From Rhizobium alarense (GTDB taxonomy: Bacteria > Pseudomonadota > Alphaproteobacteria > Rhizobiales > Rhizobiaceae): a stretch of DNA of 61,026 nucleotides. The translations under genes were made by a program, and so were the position numbers. The stretch is taken from positions 1 to 61,026 of the forward strand of contig NZ_JAKGBU010000024.1 of assembly GCF_021555155.1 (NCBI RefSeq), written 5' to 3'. This document shows, piece after piece, positions 38,476 through 47,105 of this stretch (positions are counted from its first letter, which is position 1; the number at the start of each line of letters is the position of its first letter). Below the pieces are notes generated by a model. That model was not told the origin of the DNA and made no database searches. It saw only the letters and a program-made list of their open reading frames with translations.

Positions 38476-39521
38476 GTGCGGTGACCACGCGGGTCTGCCG
38501 GCTTTACGGCAAGGGCGACATCCGGATCGAAAGGGATCCCGTTGCCGCGCTCGAGGACGGCCAGGTGCTGGTGCGCATCGGCGCCGGCGGCATTTGCGGT
38601 TCCGATCTCCATTATTTCCAGGATGGCGGCTTCGGGCCGATCCGGGTGCGCGAGCCGATCATCCTCGGTCATGAGGTGGCCGGCACCGTCGAAGCGTTGG
38701 GCAGCGCGGTCGCAGGACTCCGGGTCGGCCAGAAGGTAGCGCTCAATCCGAGCCGCCCGTGCCATCAGTGTCGCTACTGCCGGGAAAGTCTCTTCCAGCA
38801 CTGCCTGAACATGCGGTTCTACGGGTCGGCGCTGCGGTTCCCGCACGAACAGGGCGGGTTCCGGGATGTGATCGTGGCCGACGCTGCGCAATGCATGCCC
38901 GTCGGGGATCACGTCACGCTCGGCGAGGCAGCCTGCGCTGAGCCGCTTGCCGTCTGCCTGCATGCACGCAGCCAGACGGACGACCTCGCCGGGAGCCGGG
39001 TGCTCGTCACGGGTGCGGGGCCGATCGGCCTTCTCTGCGTCGCCGTGGTCCGCCTCGCGAGCGCGGCAGAAATCGTCGTCACAGACCTGCAGGACGCGAC
39101 GCTTGCCGTCGCGCGCCGCATGGGGGCGACGCGGACGATCAACATGCTGAACGAGGCGGAGGCGCTCGAGAGCTACAACGCGGACAAGGGTACGTTCGAC
39201 GTCGCCTTCGAATGTTCGGCTGCCGCGCCGGCAATCAAGGCCGCGGTGCTTGCCGTCCGTCCGCGGGGTGTGATCGTGCAGGCCGGCGTCGCAGGGGATA
39301 CGGCCGTGCCGCTCAATCTCCTGGTCGGCAAGGAGATTGCGTTCCGTGGCACCCACCGGTTCCACGCGGAATATGCGGAAGCGGTGCGTCTTATCGACAG
39401 CGGTGCGATCGACGTGAAGCCGCTGATCACCCACACGCTACCGCTTGCGGAAGCCGCGCAGGCCTTCGCGATCGCCGGCGACCGGTCGAAGGCCGTGAAG
39501 GTGCAACTCGCCTTCGTCTGA
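38472..39521 (+). CDS. Zinc-dependent L-idonate/L-gulonate 5-dehydrogenase-like enzyme
   Basis: A 349-residue medium-chain dehydrogenase. Catalytic-zinc residues: GGICGSDLHYF (Cys) and GHEVAGTVE (His, Glu). Four structural-zinc cysteines occur in PCHQCRYCRESLFQHC; the nucleotide motif is VTGAGPIGLLC. It resembles L-idonate 5-dehydrogenase. Because it is translationally coupled to a TRAP transporter and faces uxuAB, it may oxidise L-gulonate at C5 to D-fructuronate, which UxuB and UxuA then use; this arrangement is known from other proteobacteria. Confidence 0.78.
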   Translation: MSAVTTRVCRLYGKGDIRIERDPVAALEDGQVLVRIGAGGICGSDLHYFQDGGFGPIRVREPIILGHEVAGTVEALGSAVAGLRVGQKVALNPSRPCHQCRYCRESLFQHCLNMRFYGSALRFPHEQGGFRDVIVADAAQCMPVGDHVTLGEAACAEPLAVCLHARSQTDDLAGSRVLVTGAGPIGLLCVAVVRLASAAEIVVTDLQDATLAVARRMGATRTINMLNEAEALESYNADKGTFDVAFECSAAAPAIKAAVLAVRPRGVIVQAGVAGDTAVPLNLLVGKEIAFRGTHRFHAEYAEAVRLIDSGAIDVKPLITHTLPLAEAAQAFAIAGDRSKAVKVQLAFV

Positions 39522-39529
39522 CGCCCTCC

Positions 39530-40597
39530 TCAGTCGACCCGCTTCCCGTCACCGTCGAAGAGATGCAGGCAGTGCGTGGGGAATGCAACGCGCATCGTGG
39601 GGCCGGCCGTGAGGGCCTCGCGGTCCAGGGTGAAGATCTTGAACGGCAGGCCGTGCAGCGTCAGATGCAGGATGATGCCGAAACCGGTCGGCTCGACGAG
39701 GTCGACATCCGCCACCATGCCACCCTCGTCCACGATCGTCACATGTTCCGGGCGGATGCCGAGGGTCACGGCTGATCCGCTTTCCAGCGATACGGGTCGC
39801 TTCATCGCCACGAGCGTACCGTCCTTCAGCCGGACATCGGCATGATCACCCGACAGGAGATAGCGTCCTTCGAGGAAATTCATGCCGGGCGAGCCGATGA
39901 AGCCGGCGACGAAGAGGTTTGCCGGCCGGTCGTAAAGGTCGAGCGGTGAACCGACCTGCTGCACGACGCCGCCATGCATGGCGACGATGCGGTCGGCGAG
40001 CGTCATCGCCTCGATCTGGTCGTGGGTGACGTAGATCGAGGTGGCGCCGAGATCGGCGTGCAGCTTCTTGATCTCGGCCCGCATCTGTTCGCGCAGCCGC
40101 GCATCGAGATTTGACAGCGGCTCGTCGAAGAGGAAGGCCTTCGGCTGGCGCACGATGGCGCGTCCCATGGCGACACGTTGCCGCTGGCCGCCGGAGAGCG
40201 CCTTCGGGCGGCGTTCCATGTAGGGCTCGAGCCCGAGCTTGGTCGCGGCGGCGCCGACGGCGGCCGCGATCTTTTCCTTCGCGGTCTTCCGCAGCCGCAG
40301 GCTGTAGCTCATGTTCTCGGCGACGCTCATATGCGGATAGAGCGCATAGGACTGGAACACCATGGCGATGTCGCGGTCCTTGGGCGGCAGGTCGTTGACG
40401 CGTCTGCCTTCGATGCGGATTTCGCCGGCGGTCACCTCCTCCAGCCCCGCTATCATGCGCAGCAGCGTGGACTTGCCACAGCCGGACGGGCCGACGAGCA
40501 CGATGAATTCGCCGTCGCGGATCGAAAGGTCGACGCCGTGCAGCACGGGAAAGGTGCCGTAGCTCTTTCGGATACCGGTGATGTCGATGGACGCCAT
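39530..40597 (-). CDS. Sugar ABC transporter ATPase (UgpC/MalK type)
   Basis: A 355-residue ATPase: Walker A GPSGCGKST, Q-loop FQSYALYPHM, signature ALSGGQRQRVAMGRAI, Walker B AFLFDEPLSNLD and switch His in YVTHDQIEA. The C-terminal beta-rich regulatory domain (TLGIRPEHV) follows. It is the last gene of a six-gene operon (regulator, PLP enzyme, binding protein, two permeases, ATPase). Such ATPases energise CUT1-type carbohydrate importers. Confidence 0.9.
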   Translation of the reverse strand: MASIDITGIRKSYGTFPVLHGVDLSIRDGEFIVLVGPSGCGKSTLLRMIAGLEEVTAGEIRIEGRRVNDLPPKDRDIAMVFQSYALYPHMSVAENMSYSLRLRKTAKEKIAAAVGAAATKLGLEPYMERRPKALSGGQRQRVAMGRAIVRQPKAFLFDEPLSNLDARLREQMRAEIKKLHADLGATSIYVTHDQIEAMTLADRIVAMHGGVVQQVGSPLDLYDRPANLFVAGFIGSPGMNFLEGRYLLSGDHADVRLKDGTLVAMKRPVSLESGSAVTLGIRPEHVTIVDEGGMVADVDLVEPTGFGIILHLTLHGLPFKIFTLDREALTAGPTMRVAFPTHCLHLFDGDGKRVD

Positions 40598-40608
40598 GGG
40601 AGGACCTT

Positions 40609-41442
40609 TCAGCCTTTGACCGCGCCGGCCGTCAGGCCTTGTACGAGATAGCGCTGGATGAGCAGGAAGAAGAGACAGGCGGGGATCAGCGCAAGAATGC
40701 CGGCCGCCATCATCTGCCCGAAATCGACCGAGAATTTGGAAACGAAGGTCAAGAGCCCAACCGGGAACGTCGCAGCATCGTTGCCGGAGATCAGCATCAG
40801 GGCGAAGAGCAGCTCGCTCCAGGCGGCCGTAAAGACAAAGCCGAGCGTCGCCGCGATGCCGGGCAATGTCAGCGGCAGGATGATCTGGCGGAAGGCGATG
40901 AGCTGCGTTGCCCCGTCGATCATCGCCGCTTCTTCGAGATCCTTCGGTATGCCGTCGAAGAAGGACTGCATGAGGAACGTTGCGAAAGGCACGTTGAAGG
41001 CGGAATAGACGATGACGAGGCCGGTCAGGCTGTTGGTGAGGCCGAGCGGCGAGAGCATCTTGAAGATCGGCGCGACCAGCATGACGAGCGGAAACATCTG
41101 GGTGATCAGCATCAGCGCGACGATCCAGTATTTCGCCCGGAACGAGAAGCGCGAGAGCGCATAGCCCGAGAGCGAGGCGACGATCGTCACCACGATTGCG
41201 GTGGAGCCGGCGACGATCAGGCTGTTTCGAAAGAAGGTCGGGAAGGCGCTGTGGGCGATGACGAATTCGTAGTGCTCCCACGTTGCGCGCGACGGCCACA
41301 TGCGCACGCCCTCGCTGTAGAGCAGGTCGTTCGGCGTCACCGACACCTTGAGCAGCCAGAAGAGCGGGAAGAGCGCCACGATCACGTATGTGAGGATCGC
41401 GAGGCGATGAGCGCCGACAAGGACGAGGTTTCGTGCGCGCAT
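40609..41442 (-). CDS. Sugar ABC permease (MalG type)
   Basis: A 277-residue membrane protein with six predicted spans. The ATPase-contact EAA loop reads EEAAMIDGATQLIAFRQIILP. The start is four bases after the other permease, and the ATPase gene starts 11 bp later. It is one half of the CUT1 channel. Confidence 0.88.
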   Translation of the reverse strand: MRARNLVLVGAHRLAILTYVIVALFPLFWLLKVSVTPNDLLYSEGVRMWPSRATWEHYEFVIAHSAFPTFFRNSLIVAGSTAIVVTIVASLSGYALSRFSFRAKYWIVALMLITQMFPLVMLVAPIFKMLSPLGLTNSLTGLVIVYSAFNVPFATFLMQSFFDGIPKDLEEAAMIDGATQLIAFRQIILPLTLPGIAATLGFVFTAAWSELLFALMLISGNDAATFPVGLLTFVSKFSVDFGQMMAAGILALIPACLFFLLIQRYLVQGLTAGAVKG

Positions 41443-41446
41443 CGAC

Positions 41447-42370
41447 TCAGCCCTTGTTCAGCAGCGTCTGCCGGAGCAGGACAATCAGCATCGAATAGAC
41501 GAGCAGCAGCACCAGCAGCACAAGGGCGATCGCCGAGGCATAGCCGAAATCGAGCCGCTTGAAGGCCTGGGTGAAGATGTAGCTTGCGACGATCTGCGTA
41601 CGGTCCGCCGGCCCGCCATTGGTCATGACGATGATGAGATCGGCGAAATTGGAGATCCAGACGGTGCGCAGCAGCACGGTGATCGCGATGGTCGGCGCGA
41701 GGAAGGGAAGCGTGATCGACCAGAAGCGCTGGACCGGACCAGCTCCATCGATGCTGGCCGCTTCGTAGAGGTCACGCGGGATCGCCTGAAGCGCCGCCAG
41801 CAGAGTGATCGCGAAAAAGGGTATGCCCCACCAGACGTTGGCGGCGATCGGCCCCCACATGGCGAGATACGGATCGGAGAGGATGTTGTCCGGCGCATCG
41901 AGGATGCCCAAGGCATAGAGCCAGTGCGGCAGCGGGCCGATCACCGGATTGAACAGCCAGGCCCAGTTGAGGCCGGCGAGGAAGCTCGGCACCGCCCAGG
42001 GCAGGAAGACCAGCGCCTGCACGATGCCGCGACCGTAAAACGGCTTGTCGAGCAGCAGGGCGAGGATGAGGCCGAAGACGAACTGCAGGAAGACAGACGC
42101 ACCTGTCCACCAGAGCGTGTTGCGAAGCGCGCGGAAGAGGGCCTGATCCTCACCGAGCGCGCGGAAGTGGTCGAGCCCGATGAAGCCGCCGGAGAACGGG
42201 TTCAGAAGCTGGATGTCCCGGAACGCATAGGAGATGCCGAGCGCCAGCGGTACCAGCATGACGGTGACGACGAGGATCAGCGCCGGCGCGCTGTAGAGGT
42301 AGGGTTCCGACGCATCCGCAAGCCGCTTTCCGAGCGGGCGGCGGAGATGTGTTTGGGCAAGGGGAGTCAT
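41447..42370 (-). CDS. Sugar ABC permease (MalF type)
   Basis: A 307-residue membrane protein with six to seven spans and the EAA loop YEAASIDGAGPVQRFWSITLP. It partners with the downstream MalG-type permease. The N-terminal cytosolic tail is short and basic (RRPLGKRL). Confidence 0.88.
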   Translation of the reverse strand: MTPLAQTHLRRPLGKRLADASEPYLYSAPALILVVTVMLVPLALGISYAFRDIQLLNPFSGGFIGLDHFRALGEDQALFRALRNTLWWTGASVFLQFVFGLILALLLDKPFYGRGIVQALVFLPWAVPSFLAGLNWAWLFNPVIGPLPHWLYALGILDAPDNILSDPYLAMWGPIAANVWWGIPFFAITLLAALQAIPRDLYEAASIDGAGPVQRFWSITLPFLAPTIAITVLLRTVWISNFADLIIVMTNGGPADRTQIVASYIFTQAFKRLDFGYASAIALVLLVLLLVYSMLIVLLRQTLLNKG

Positions 42371-42412
42371 CGGGCGCGTGCTTCCGTAGGCCGGCTGTCG
42401 GTCATGTGAAAA

Positions 42413-42447
42413 GCTCCGGGCGGAGCCTCGTGTTCTCCACCCGGAGC
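42413..42447 (-). other. Hairpin after the sugar-binding-protein gene
   Basis: Arms GCTCCGGGCGGAG (42413-42425) and CTCCACCCGGAGC (42435-42447) pair at 12 of 13 positions. Read on the minus strand the stem is followed by TTTTC. This is a likely partial terminator just after the binding-protein gene and before the permeases. Confidence 0.6.
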
Positions 42448-42457
42448 CTCGCCGGCA

Positions 42458-43717
42458 CTACTTGCTGGCGAGAAACTTCTGCTGGGCCTTGGTCAGATAG
42501 TCGGCCCACTGGTTGGCGAGGTCCTCCGGCGTGATATCGCCGAGGAGCGCTTCCTGCGAGGTCTTGATGACGAGCGAATCCTTGAAGAAGGCGAATTCTT
42601 CGAGATGCGTCGGCATCACGGTCGGCACGGCGTCCTTGTCCTCCAATTCCTCGAACCAACCCTTGAACTGCGCGCTCGCATAGAAGGGGTCCTTTTCCGC
42701 CGAGGTATGGACCGGCAACGCGCCGGTGCGCTTGTTCCAGGCGATGTTGCCTTCCGGGCCTTCCAGCGTCTCGATCAGCTTCCAGGACAGATCCTTGTTG
42801 GCGCTTGCCGCCATCATCGACCATCCTGCATAGCCGATCGTCGGGAAGGTCTTGCCGGAAGGACCCTTCGGCATGGTCATGATGCCGTAGTCCTCCGCCT
42901 TCATGCGTTCGGCAATCGCGATGAGCGCATCCGGGTCCTGGTCAAGGAAGGCGCAGGTGCCGCTGTAGAAGCCGGCGACGATCTCGTTGAAGCCCCAGTT
43001 GACGCTGTCCTTCGGCGCATAACCGTTCTTGTAGAGGTCGATCAGCCAGGTGAGGCCCTTGACCCAACCCTCGCTGTTCATGGTCGACGTGCCGTCCTCC
43101 TTGAAGAACTCGTTGGAGCCCGCCATGGTGGCGCCGAACATCACCCAGCCATTCAGGCCGCCCGGTCCACCGCGCAGGCAGTAGCCGTACTTGCCCGGAA
43201 GGGCCGACACCTTTTTCGACGCTTCGACGAATTCGTCCATCGTCTTCGGCGGCTCGGAGACACCGGCCTCGGCGAGCAGCTTCCTGTTGTAGAACATGGC
43301 GCGCAGGTAGAAGCCGTAGGGCAGCATGTAGGCGGTGTCGTCGATGTCGCGGCCGAGCTCCAGCGCACGCGCCGTCAGGCCGGACGTGTGTTCCCATTTT
43401 GCGAGATAGGGCTCGAGGCTCTCCAGCATGCCGTTGTTGGCGTAGAGGGAGAGCCAGGTGTCCGGCATTTCCATGACATCCGGAATCTCGCCGGCCGACA
43501 CCATGGTTGCGAATTTCTGGAAGGCTTCGCCCCAGGGCAGCGAGATGATCTCGACCTTGGTACCCGGATTGGTTTCCTCGAATTTGCCGACGATCGATTT
43601 CAGCGTCTCGGTCCGCTCGGGGCTGGTGATCACCTCGACGAGCTTCAGCGTGGTATCGGCAAGTGCCGTCGTTGCCATCATGGAGGCGAAGAGCACTGCG
43701 GTCAGAAGTCTTTTCAT
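42458..43717 (-). CDS. Extracellular solute-binding protein, family 1 (sugar type)
   Basis: A 419-residue binding protein with signal peptide (residues 1-20, TALA cleavage) and the family-1 sugar-binding pattern: EETNPGTKVEIISLPWGEAF, DVMEMPDTWLSLYANNGML, and a C-terminal TIGYAGWSMMAASANKD. The lengths and order with the two permeases and ATPase match CUT1 importers. The substrate is unknown; the only enzyme of the operon is a PLP lyase-like protein, which is not a usual sugar enzyme. Confidence 0.88.
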   Translation of the reverse strand: MKRLLTAVLFASMMATTALADTTLKLVEVITSPERTETLKSIVGKFEETNPGTKVEIISLPWGEAFQKFATMVSAGEIPDVMEMPDTWLSLYANNGMLESLEPYLAKWEHTSGLTARALELGRDIDDTAYMLPYGFYLRAMFYNRKLLAEAGVSEPPKTMDEFVEASKKVSALPGKYGYCLRGGPGGLNGWVMFGATMAGSNEFFKEDGTSTMNSEGWVKGLTWLIDLYKNGYAPKDSVNWGFNEIVAGFYSGTCAFLDQDPDALIAIAERMKAEDYGIMTMPKGPSGKTFPTIGYAGWSMMAASANKDLSWKLIETLEGPEGNIAWNKRTGALPVHTSAEKDPFYASAQFKGWFEELEDKDAVPTVMPTHLEEFAFFKDSLVIKTSQEALLGDITPEDLANQWADYLTKAQQKFLASK

Positions 43718-43758
43718 AGTCGTTCCCTCTTTTCTGGTTTCGGTTTCAGTTCATGGCG

Positions 43759-44931
43759 TTAGCCGCCGGAGGCTGCGGCAATCGCCGCCTCCAGATCACT
43801 CCACAGGGCCTCGGTTCCCTCCAGGCCGACATGGAGACGCACGGACCGTGGATCGATGCCGAAGGCTTGCGCGGAATTCGGTTGGGCTTTCTGCTGCAAG
43901 ACGACCTCGCCGGGCACGATGAGGCTCTCGTGCCCGCCCCAGGAGACGCCAAGCTTGAAGAGATCGAGCCGGTCGGCGAACGTGCGGATGTCGATGCCCT
44001 CGCGGAAGACGAAGGAGAACAGGCCGGACGTGCCGGTGAGCCCCGACGGCAGGCGATTGGCGAGTGCCGGGTGGCAGACGGTCTCGACGATATCGAGTGC
44101 CTGCAAGCGCCTTGCGATTTCAAGCGCGGACGCTTCATGCGCCTTCATGCGGATCGGCAACGTGCGCAGCCCGCGCACCAGCAGCCAGGCGTCGAAGGGC
44201 GAAAGTTTGCCGCCGAGATAGGGGTAGGCCTCGGCGCGGATGCGGCCAACCAGTTCCTTCGATCCCGCAACGATGCCGGCGACGACGTCGCTGTGGCCGC
44301 CGAGATATTTCGAGGCGGAATGCAACACGAGATCGACGCCGAGCGTCAGCGGGCGCTGGAAGACCGGGCTCGCCCAACTGTTGTCGATGACACTCAGGAT
44401 ACCGTGGCGCTTCGCCAGTGCCGCCAGCTGGCCGACGTCATGCGCCTCCATGATCCAGCTCGTCGGGCTCTCGAGGTAGAGAAGCTTGGCGCCTGGCAGG
44501 GCTTTTGCGACGGCTTCCTCGTCCCGTCCGTCGACGTAGGTCACCTCGATCTTCATGCGCTTCAGATGCGTACCGAAGAGGCGGAAGGCATCCGGGTAAC
44601 AGTGCCTGACAGCGACGATCCGGTCCCCCGGCTCGACGAAGGAGAGCACGGTCGATGAGATCGCCGCCATGCCGCTCGCAAAACCCAGCGCGTCCTCCCC
44701 GCCTTCGAGCTTCGCCAGCATCTCTTCGAAGGCACGCACTGTCGGGTTCAGCCCGCGCGTGTAGATCGGCCGCACGATCTCGCCGCGGTAGGCTGAGATC
44801 ATCTGGTCGTAGTTCTCGAAGGTGAAAAGCGAGGTCTGCACGATCGGCGGCACGACCGCATCGAAGGCATTGCTTTCGTCATGCGCCACGGTGAGCGAAG
44901 CGAAATCGAACGGATCGGCTCCGTTGATCAT
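43759..44931 (-). CDS. PLP-dependent Cys/Met-metabolism (gamma-lyase/synthase type) enzyme
   Basis: A 390-residue trans-sulfuration-fold enzyme (cystathionine gamma-synthase, beta/gamma-lyase and methionine gamma-lyase group). Cofactor residues: YTRGLNPTVRAFE (Tyr, Arg), FASGMAAISSTVLSF, NSWASPVFQRPL and the PLP lysine in LHSASKYLGGHSDVVAG. GLRTLPIRM fits the family arginine region. The start overlaps the GntR stop (ATGA). It would act on a substituted amino acid, splitting or swapping a C-S or C-O bond. Being encoded with a sugar-type importer instead of methionine genes is unusual. Confidence 0.82.
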   Translation of the reverse strand: MINGADPFDFASLTVAHDESNAFDAVVPPIVQTSLFTFENYDQMISAYRGEIVRPIYTRGLNPTVRAFEEMLAKLEGGEDALGFASGMAAISSTVLSFVEPGDRIVAVRHCYPDAFRLFGTHLKRMKIEVTYVDGRDEEAVAKALPGAKLLYLESPTSWIMEAHDVGQLAALAKRHGILSVIDNSWASPVFQRPLTLGVDLVLHSASKYLGGHSDVVAGIVAGSKELVGRIRAEAYPYLGGKLSPFDAWLLVRGLRTLPIRMKAHEASALEIARRLQALDIVETVCHPALANRLPSGLTGTSGLFSFVFREGIDIRTFADRLDLFKLGVSWGGHESLIVPGEVVLQQKAQPNSAQAFGIDPRSVRLHVGLEGTEALWSDLEAAIAAASGG

Positions 44932-45650
44932 TTGGACATGTCCTTGATGTCTTCCTCGACGACGTCGAGGATCTTCATCGTTTCACGCCGCGCGGCCTCG
45001 GTGTCCTGCACAGTGATCGCATTGAAGAGGGTGCGGTGATAGGGAAACGACCGCCGGGCGAAATCCGGCCGGTCGAACGGTTTCTCCCAGAAGCGCTCGA
45101 AGGCGCCGCGCATCTGTTCGAGAAGCTGCCGGAAGAGCGGATTGTGGGTCGCATCGTAAATAGCGAGATGGAAGGCGAGATCCTCGGGGCCCGAAGTGCC
45201 CTTGGAAAGGTGGACGCGCTCCATTTCGTCGAGCTTCTGCTCGATGACGACGAGGTCCCCGGCGGTTCGCCGGCGGGCAGCAACCATACCCGCCTCGCAT
45301 TCGATGCCGCGACGGACTTCCAGCGTCTGGAGCAGAATGTCGCGCACATGCGCCGTCTCCAGCGAGAGCGGCATGTGCACGGTGGCACTGGTGACGGGTT
45401 TCAGAAGATAGGTGCCGCTGCCCTTGCGGGTCTCCATCACGCCGAGCGCCTGGAAATGGCGGATTACTTCGCGGATCGTCGAGCGCCCGACGGCGAGTGC
45501 GGCCATCAACTCGCGTTCCGCCGGCAGCCGGTCGCCGGCCTTGAGGCTTGCCTGGTCGATATAGGCCGCGAGCGCCTCGGTGACCTGCCGCCCCCGATCG
45601 ATCGGCGGCAGCGGCTGGATGCGCGGCCGCTCGTTCACCCCTGCCGTCAT
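44928..45650 (-). CDS. FadR-subfamily GntR regulator
   Basis: A 240-residue GntR protein with winged helix (RQVTEALAAYIDQASLKAGD, ALAVGRSTIREVIRHFQALG) and FCD domain (EDLAFHLAIYDATHNP; PYHRTLFNAITVQD). It is first in the operon with the PLP enzyme and sugar-type importer. Two near-identical inverted motifs just upstream (45684-45725) are excellent candidates for its operators, so it is probably an autoregulating repressor. Confidence 0.83.
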   Translation of the reverse strand: MTAGVNERPRIQPLPPIDRGRQVTEALAAYIDQASLKAGDRLPAERELMAALAVGRSTIREVIRHFQALGVMETRKGSGTYLLKPVTSATVHMPLSLETAHVRDILLQTLEVRRGIECEAGMVAARRRTAGDLVVIEQKLDEMERVHLSKGTSGPEDLAFHLAIYDATHNPLFRQLLEQMRGAFERFWEKPFDRPDFARRSFPYHRTLFNAITVQDTEAARRETMKILDVVEEDIKDMSK

Positions 45651-45683
45651 GCGGCAATTCCCCTGTTTCTCGCCAGCTTCTCA

Positions 45684-45725
45684 AATTGGTCTGACAACTT
45701 AAAATGATAAGATGTCAGACCAATT
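45684..45725. promoter_or_regulatory. Paired inverted GntR operators
   Basis: A perfect 13-bp inverted repeat with a 16-base spacer: AATTGGTCTGACA at 45684-45696 and TGTCAGACCAATT at 45713-45725. Each arm includes a TTGGTCTGACAA-like half that is itself nearly symmetric, the type of site FadR-subfamily proteins bind. It lies 34 bp upstream of the GntR start, where -10/-35 elements are expected. Confidence 0.75.
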
Positions 45726-45802
45726 GTCAAGTGGCTTTAACCGAGTCCGAAGGACCAGCCCCCGGCGTTTGCCGGAGTGTCGTGGGAGATGAGCGATGAC
45801 AG

Positions 45803-47095
45803 TCAGGTCCGGTCGGGATCGATGGCGTCGAGGAAGCGGCTCACGAAGTCCCCTTCCCCCTCCGGTTCCGAGCCGACCATGGCTGCCACCGAAAACGCGA
45901 TCAGCGACGACAGGCGATTGTGGGAGGTGGCGCCGGCCCGCAGGTTCATGACGAGCGTCGGGCAGAGAAAGAGCCCAAGCCGCACGACGTCGCGCCAATC
46001 GGCGGGCAGCATGCCACGCTCCTTCAGTGTCGCGAGAAGCGGGCGCCACAGATGGCGTGCCTTCACGTCGAGCAGTGACAGGCGAATGCGGCTCGGCTGC
46101 CAGTCGGTCTCCAGATGCAGCGTGCCATCGGCGAAACGGGCGTTTGCGCTGTATCGCCGCTCCGCCTCGGCGGGATCGTAGAGCCAGAGCGGGTGGGCGA
46201 AGACGTTGTGGAAGGTCGTCTTGATTTCCGCCAGCAGCGTCGGCACGTTTTCGCCGGCGAAGGCGGGATCGAAATAGGAGAGCGTGGCACCGCCCTGGGT
46301 TTCCGTGTACCAGACATTGGCGTTGTGCGCGTCGCCATGCGCCACGACGCCGCCGGCGTCGGCAAGCTTGTCCGGGCGCAAGCGCTCCGCCGCGTCATCG
46401 AAAAGCCGGCCGATGGATTTGCGGTACCGGCGGCCGTTGACGACGACCGCCGCAGCGGCAAGGGCGTCCCAGCCGATGTCAACTCCGGGAAAGGTAAAGC
46501 GCTGGCCGACATAGAAATTGCGATACCGGCCGCCGGGAAAGGCGTTCGTCGGCGGATCGATCAGCCGCTCGTGGAAGAGACGATGGATCGGTTCGGCGGC
46601 CGCCTGCTCGGGCGTGATCGGGTGAAGCGTCCGGCGGTAGACGTCGAGCAGCATCTCCGAAAGCCGGCGCTCCGCCTCGACGGCACGCACTTCCGCCGCA
46701 TCGTCCGGTGATAGATCGAGCGTCCGCAACACGTCGGAAAAACGTGGATCGCTGCGGCGACGGTAGATCAGGATCTGCTCGCCGGGAAGCGTGGACATAA
46801 GGACAGGCTGATCGACCGGCAGTCCGGCGCGCGCAAGGATGTCGGCACGGTAATATTCGCCGGACATGGCCTCCTCGCCCTCCTCCTGGTGGAACTTGAA
46901 GAAAAGGGGTTGTCCATCCGCCTCGAAGAAGCCGTTCAGGGAATTGAGGCTATATTGGTCGTGGTTGAAGGCAATACCGGTCGCCTTTATGGCGAACAGG
47001 TCGTGCAGCAGATCCCGCAGCAGCCGCTTTGCGGCGGCGGCGTCGGTGCGCGCGAGGCGTCGGAGGTCTGCGGTGCGGCTCGAAACATCGGTCAT
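45803..47095 (-). CDS. APH/choline-kinase-fold phosphotransferase, substrate unknown
   Basis: A 430-residue protein. The catalytic-loop motif is clear (VVAHGDAHNANVWY, with Asp and Asn as in aminoglycoside/choline kinases), and the metal-binding aspartate follows in LSYFDPAFAGENVP. The N-terminal third contains LFFKFHQEEGEEAMSGEYYR, probably the ATP-binding lobe with its lysine. It is longer than typical aminoglycoside kinases and is the last gene of a catabolic operon, 10 bp after a HutC-type regulator. It may phosphorylate a hydroxylated or amino substrate of the pathway. Antibiotic resistance is not suggested by the context. Confidence 0.65.
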   Translation of the reverse strand: MTDVSSRTADLRRLARTDAAAAKRLLRDLLHDLFAIKATGIAFNHDQYSLNSLNGFFEADGQPLFFKFHQEEGEEAMSGEYYRADILARAGLPVDQPVLMSTLPGEQILIYRRRSDPRFSDVLRTLDLSPDDAAEVRAVEAERRLSEMLLDVYRRTLHPITPEQAAAEPIHRLFHERLIDPPTNAFPGGRYRNFYVGQRFTFPGVDIGWDALAAAAVVVNGRRYRKSIGRLFDDAAERLRPDKLADAGGVVAHGDAHNANVWYTETQGGATLSYFDPAFAGENVPTLLAEIKTTFHNVFAHPLWLYDPAEAERRYSANARFADGTLHLETDWQPSRIRLSLLDVKARHLWRPLLATLKERGMLPADWRDVVRLGLFLCPTLVMNLRAGATSHNRLSSLIAFSVAAMVGSEPEGEGDFVSRFLDAIDPDRT

Positions 47096-47105
47096 GGCCG
47101 GTCCT

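Noticed and set aside
45803-47095. Aminoglycoside-resistance gene
   Set aside because: Only the general kinase motifs are shared; length and operon context point to metabolism.
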